Positions 60,480 through 64,000 of a stretch of DNA of 64,000 nt are shown here, piece by piece. The notes beneath the pieces are model-generated. The model searched no databases. It saw only the letters and a program-made list of their open reading frames with translations, and was not told where the DNA came from. Origin of the DNA: Streptomyces caniscabiei (GTDB taxonomy: Bacteria; Actinomycetota; Actinomycetes; Streptomycetales; Streptomycetaceae); assembly GCF_014930365.1 (NCBI RefSeq), contig NZ_JABXWI010000010.1, forward strand, positions 62,001 to 126,000, written 5' to 3'. The translations under genes and the position numbers were made by a program. Each line of letters opens with the position of its first letter. Position 1 is the stretch's first letter.

Positions 60480-60608
60480 GCCCCGCCTTTGGCGCCCCCG
60501 CCGCCCCTACCCGTCCCATCCTGAAGGGGCTGCGCCCCTTCGACCCCCATACGTCCCTCCGGTGGGAACTGCGCGAGAAGCCCCACCCACCCGCACCCGA
60601 CAACGCAC
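60480..60608 (-). repeat. dispersed repeat, copy D (hairpin missing)
   Basis: Most of the gap 60433-60649 is this element. On the minus strand it reads GTGCGGGTGGGTGGGGCTTC, then CGCGCAGTTCCC directly joined to ACCGGAGGGACGTATGGGGG, GAAGGGGCGCAGCCCC and GGGACGGGTAGGGGCGGCGG. Copy B (36421-36660) has the same order but with about 89 bp of hairpin between the second and third blocks and about 42 bp of mini-hairpin before the last. Confidence 0.85.
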
Positions 60609-60649
60609 CGCACCCCGGAGGGCGTGCGTGGGCGTGCCAGGATGGCGGC

Positions 60650-63583
60650 GTGGCTCAGAGCATCGTTCACGCGCCGTTCGTCGGGCGGGACACAGAGATG
60701 GCCCGGCTGCGGGACGTGCTGGACCGGGCCGGCGGGGGTGAGCCCCGGGCCGTGCTGGTCGCGGGGGACGCGGGGGTCGGGAAGAGCCGGACCCTCGCGG
60801 AGGCGGCGGCCTACGCGACGCGCAACGGCACCGTCGTGTTCACCGGCCACTGCGTGGACCTCGGCGACGTCGGTCTGCCCTATCTGCCGTTCACCGAGAT
60901 TCTCGGCGCACTGGCCGCGGACGAGCGGTTCGCTCCGCTCCTTCAGGCGCACCCGGCGACCGGCCGCCTCCTCGGCGGCGGAGCGGACGGCGGGGACCGG
61001 CTCCAGCTCTTCGAGGGCGTCGCCGCGCTGCTGACGGACCTCACGAGCACGACGCCCGTCCTGCTCGTGCTGGAGGACCTGCACTGGGCCGACCAGTCCT
61101 CGCGGGACCTGCTGCGCTTCCTGCTCAGCCGGGCCGTGCTCCAGCGGCCCACCCCCGGCGCCCCGGTCCACCGGCTCGCCGTCTTCGCCTCGTACCGCGC
61201 GGACGATCTGCACCGTCGCCACCCGCTGCGCCCCCTGCTCGCCGAGCTGGTGCGGCTGCCCGCCGTGGAACGGCTGGAGCTGAGGCCGATGCCGGACACG
61301 GAGGTGGCCCGGCTGGTGCGCTCGCTGCGCGCCGAGCCGCTGCCCGAGGCCACGGTGGGCCGGATCGTCGAGCGGGCGGAGGGCAACGCCTTCTACGCCG
61401 AGGAGTTGCTGGCCGCGACGGCGGACGAGCCGGGCGCGGTGCTGCCGAGCGGGCTGGCCGATGTGCTGCTGATCCGGATCGAGCAACTGCCCGGCGCGGC
61501 CCAGCAGGTGCTGCGCACGGCGGCGGTCGCGGGCCGCAGGGGCGAGCACGACCTGCTGCGTGACGCCGTGCAACTCCCCGACGACGAGCTGGAGTCGGCG
61601 CTGCGCGAGGCGGTCGGCCGCCAACTGCTGCTGCCGGGCGAGGGATCGACGTACGAGTTCCGGCACGCGCTCACCCGGGAGGCCGTCTACGCGGATCTGC
61701 TGCCGGGCGAACGGGTCCGGCTGCACGGGGTGTTCGCCAAGCTGCTGGCCCGCAGGGGGAGGGCGGGGGAGAGCGCCGAGCGCGCCCACCACTCACGCGA
61801 GAGCCACGACCTCGCCGACGCGCTGACGGCGTCCGTCGAGGCCGCCGACCACGCGCACGGCGTCGGGGCGCCCGCCGAGGAACTGCGGCAGCTGGAGGGC
61901 GCACTGGAGCTGTGGTCGTCCGTGGACGCCGGGGCCCGGCCCCGGGACCTGGACACGGTGACCCTGACCCTGCGCGCCTCGGCCGCCGCCGCGCGCGCCG
62001 GGGAGAACCACCGCGCGGTCTCCCTCTCCCGCTCGGCACTCGCCGGAGCGGGCCCGGACGCCGACTCCGAGCTGGCCGCCCGGGTGCGCTACACGCTCGC
62101 CGGTGACCTGATGCGCGTGGACCATCTGGAGGCCGCGTTCCGGTACAGCAGCGAGGCGCTGGCGATGATCCCGGTCGAGCCGCCGTCCCGTACCTGGGTG
62201 TGGGCGGCGGCCACGCATGTGATGGCGGCGCGGTACGTGGGGCAGGACGAGGAGGCCGGGCGGGTGGCCGGGGAGGCGCTGGACGTGGCCGAGCGGCTCG
62301 GGCTGGCCGACGCGCGGGCCGACCTGATCATCTCCGTGGTGGGCCTCGACCCCCGGACCAACCGGCGTACGGCGCCGGGCCGGGCGCGGCTGTGTGACGC
62401 CCGTGACCTGGCCCGTGGCGCGGGGAACGTCCCGGTGGAGATGCGGGCCCTGTTCAACCTCGCCGTCGGCTGTTTCGAATCCGGCGACCTCGACGCGTGC
62501 CGGGCCTGGCTCGCCGAGGGGCTGGAGCGGGCGGGCCGCGCGGGCCTGCTCTCCTCCCCGTATCCGGTGGAGATGCGCTACCTCCACTCCCTGTGCCTCT
62601 ACACCCTGGGCCGCTGGGACGAGTGCGTCCGCTCGGCCGCCGACGCCGACCGGCTGCCCGCCGACGCCGGATACGCGGTCGGTCCCGCCCTGTACGTCGC
62701 CCTCGCCCGGGGCGACGAGAGCGCGGTCGACCGGGCACGGGCGCTCCTGGAGGGGCGCTACGACTTCATGGCGGCCCTGGTCGCGGGCATCACCCTCGCC
62801 GAGGCGGCGCTCCTGCGGCGCGATCCCCACGGCGCCGTCGCGCAGTTCCGCAAGAGTGTCTCCCTCCTCACCGAGCAGGTCGGGGCCCGGCCCGACGCGA
62901 CCGTCCGGCTCGCCGCCCTGGCGCTCGGGGCGGTCGCGGACGCGGTGGCCGAGCGGCGGTCGGCCGGGGACGAGGAGGAGGTGCGGCGCTGGGCCGCCAC
63001 GGGGGAGGAGCTGGTGCGGGCCGCGCGGGACACAGCAGCCGTGGGGGAGGACGGCGCTGGGCAGGGGCCGGAGGGGCTGGCCTGGCTGGCGCGGGCCGAG
63101 GCGGAGTGGACGCGGGTGCGGACCGGTCCCGAGGTGGAGGTCTGGCGCCGGGCGGTGGACGCGTTCGCGTTCGGCGATCCGTACGAGTCGGCCCGGGGCC
63201 GGCTGCGGCTGGCGGAGGCGCTGCTGGCGGCGGGGGCGCGGGAGGAGGCGGCGGCCGAGGCCCGCGTGGTCGCGGAGACCGCCGACCGGCTGGGCGCCGT
63301 GCCGCTGCGGGCCGCCCTGGACGCGCTGGTGCGGCGGGGGCGGTTGGGCGAGGCGCAGGGCAACGGGGACGTGCCCGCCCTCACCGCGCGGGAGAGCGAT
63401 GTCCTGCGGCTGCTCGCGCTCGGCCGCACCAACCGGCAGATCGGCGAGGAGCTGTTCATCACCGGGAAGACGGCGAGCGTCCATGTGTCCAACATCCTGG
63501 CCAAGTTGGGGGCGGCGAGCCGTACGGAGGCGGTGGCCATCGCCTACCGGCAGGGGCTGATCACCACCGGCTCGCCGACCTGA
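60650..63583 (+). CDS. large LuxR-type ATPase regulator (LAL family), second copy
   Basis: 977 residues from GTG 60650; CAGGAT six bases upstream and no Shine-Dalgarno sequence suggest a leaderless start. AAA ATPase with Walker A LVAGDAGVGKSRTLAE (about residue 38), Walker B LLVLEDLHWADQSS, YRADDLHRRHPLRPLLAELV, then TPR-like helices, and a LuxR domain at the end (LTARESDVLRLLALGRTNRQ, FITGKTASVHVSNILAKLGA). It shares layout and several stretches with the regulator at 44519. Regulon unknown. Confidence 0.92.
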   Translation: MAQSIVHAPFVGRDTEMARLRDVLDRAGGGEPRAVLVAGDAGVGKSRTLAEAAAYATRNGTVVFTGHCVDLGDVGLPYLPFTEILGALAADERFAPLLQAHPATGRLLGGGADGGDRLQLFEGVAALLTDLTSTTPVLLVLEDLHWADQSSRDLLRFLLSRAVLQRPTPGAPVHRLAVFASYRADDLHRRHPLRPLLAELVRLPAVERLELRPMPDTEVARLVRSLRAEPLPEATVGRIVERAEGNAFYAEELLAATADEPGAVLPSGLADVLLIRIEQLPGAAQQVLRTAAVAGRRGEHDLLRDAVQLPDDELESALREAVGRQLLLPGEGSTYEFRHALTREAVYADLLPGERVRLHGVFAKLLARRGRAGESAERAHHSRESHDLADALTASVEAADHAHGVGAPAEELRQLEGALELWSSVDAGARPRDLDTVTLTLRASAAAARAGENHRAVSLSRSALAGAGPDADSELAARVRYTLAGDLMRVDHLEAAFRYSSEALAMIPVEPPSRTWVWAAATHVMAARYVGQDEEAGRVAGEALDVAERLGLADARADLIISVVGLDPRTNRRTAPGRARLCDARDLARGAGNVPVEMRALFNLAVGCFESGDLDACRAWLAEGLERAGRAGLLSSPYPVEMRYLHSLCLYTLGRWDECVRSAADADRLPADAGYAVGPALYVALARGDESAVDRARALLEGRYDFMAALVAGITLAEAALLRRDPHGAVAQFRKSVSLLTEQVGARPDATVRLAALALGAVADAVAERRSAGDEEEVRRWAATGEELVRAARDTAAVGEDGAGQGPEGLAWLARAEAEWTRVRTGPEVEVWRRAVDAFAFGDPYESARGRLRLAEALLAAGAREEAAAEARVVAETADRLGAVPLRAALDALVRRGRLGEAQGNGDVPALTARESDVLRLLALGRTNRQIGEELFITGKTASVHVSNILAKLGAASRTEAVAIAYRQGLITTGSPT

Positions 63584-63637
63584 CCCACGGCTCGGCTCCG
63601 AGGACGCGTTGCCCGCGCGGGACCGGGGCGGCGTCGC

Positions 63638-64000
63638 CTAGACCGCGGTGGACCCGTCCGGTACGAGCCGCCCGGCGCGCATCTCGATCGAGCGGTCCGC
63701 GAAGTGGCGTACGACCGCGCGGTCGTGGCAGATGAAGAGGTACCCGAGGTTCAGCTCGTCCTGGAGGTCGGCGAGCAGGTTGAGGACGCCGGCCCGGACG
63801 GAGGGGTCCAGGGCGGACACCGGCTCGTCGAGGACCAGCAGACGCGGCTCGGACGCCAACGCCCGTGCGATGCCGACCCGTTGGCACTGACCGCCGGACA
63901 GCTCGTGCGGGAAGCGGTCGCCGAGGGCCGGGTCCAGACCGACCCGGTCCAGGAGCCCGGCGACCCGGTCGGGGCCGGTGGCGTCCCAGCGGCCCTGCAC
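63638..64000 (-). CDS. peptide ABC transporter ATP-binding protein (cut by window edge)
   Basis: Only the C-terminal 120 residues lie in the window. The ABC signature region FPHELSGGQCQRVGIARALA, Walker B LLVLDEPVSALDPSVRAG, and the switch His in LFICHDRAVVRHFAD are present, as in DppF/OppF-type proteins. Unlike the ATPases at 16575 and 17666 it ends soon after the fold (GRLVPDGSTAV) without the Cys-bearing C-terminal extension. Convergent with the LAL gene, 54 bp between stops. Confidence 0.88.
   Translation of the reverse strand: MQGRWDATGPDRVAGLLDRVGLDPALGDRFPHELSGGQCQRVGIARALASEPRLLVLDEPVSALDPSVRAGVLNLLADLQDELNLGYLFICHDRAVVRHFADRSIEMRAGRLVPDGSTAV

Overview
The base composition (roughly 70% G+C), the strong third-position G/C bias, the many GTG starts and the gene content identify this as chromosomal DNA of a Streptomyces-type actinomycete. 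From memory, the order sdaA-glyA-gcvH-gcvT, dipeptide ABC operon, cysteine desulfurase, mnmA, ligA, a GGDEF-EAL protein, gatCAB, a second GGDEF-EAL protein, ilvBNC and serA matches a conserved core segment of Streptomyces chromosomes. I saw no tRNA, rRNA, CRISPR array, transposase or phage gene.

Layout. 1-5050: end of a LuxR-type regulator, a DoxX membrane protein, an unknown protein, a winged-helix regulator, and a small secreted-protein island (two crystallin-fold peptidase-inhibitor-like proteins flanking a lipoprotein). 5060-9720 (minus strand): glycine/serine operon gcvT-gcvH-glyA-sdaA behind a tandem glycine riboswitch. 9900-12370: a P-loop kinase-like protein and two adjacent SseB paralogues. 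12600-18930: a five-gene dipeptide/oligopeptide ABC transporter preceded by a short coupled ORF. 18990-23670: TRIC channel, thioesterase, repeat-rich lipoprotein, FabR-like TetR regulator with two small membrane proteins, cysteine desulfurase. 23690-29000: multicopper oxidase, amidase, mnmA, a ribbon-helix-helix/RAMA-type protein, methyltransferase. 29000-36400: LOG protein, SDR, MetE-like protein, ligA, and an intact GGDEF-EAL membrane protein (rmdB-like). 36740-43340: gatC-gatA-small protein-gatB, MMPL transporter, GNAT acetyltransferase. 43370-51320: acidic membrane protein, small ORF, large LuxR (LAL) regulator, PQQ-type sugar dehydrogenase, aldo/keto reductase, hydroxyacid dehydrogenase. 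51700-60430: a second GGDEF protein with a decayed EAL domain and a His-rich segment, then ilvB-ilvN-ilvC behind a leader-peptide attenuator, and serA. 60650-64000: another LAL regulator and the end of a peptide ABC ATPase.

How it fits together. The window is dominated by C1, serine and branched-chain amino-acid metabolism (gcv, glyA, sdaA, serA, ilv). Two RNA switches can be read directly: the glycine aptamers before gcvT and an Ile-Leu-Val-Leu leader peptide plus terminator before ilvB. Two cyclic-di-GMP proteins, three LAL-type regulators and peptide uptake supply a developmental and nutritional signalling layer.

The least ordinary items are: a SeqA-N-like plus RAMA-like protein; a histidine-rich insert in a GGDEF protein whose EAL catalytic motifs are lost; the secreted-inhibitor/lipoprotein island; and a dispersed hairpin repeat present both complete and with its hairpin cleanly missing. 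At least nine start codons have a -10-like hexamer 6-9 nt upstream and no ribosome-binding site, suggesting leaderless mRNAs. Several proposed starts (noted per gene) were moved from the longest ORF because of Shine-Dalgarno or promoter spacing. All family assignments are from motif reading only.
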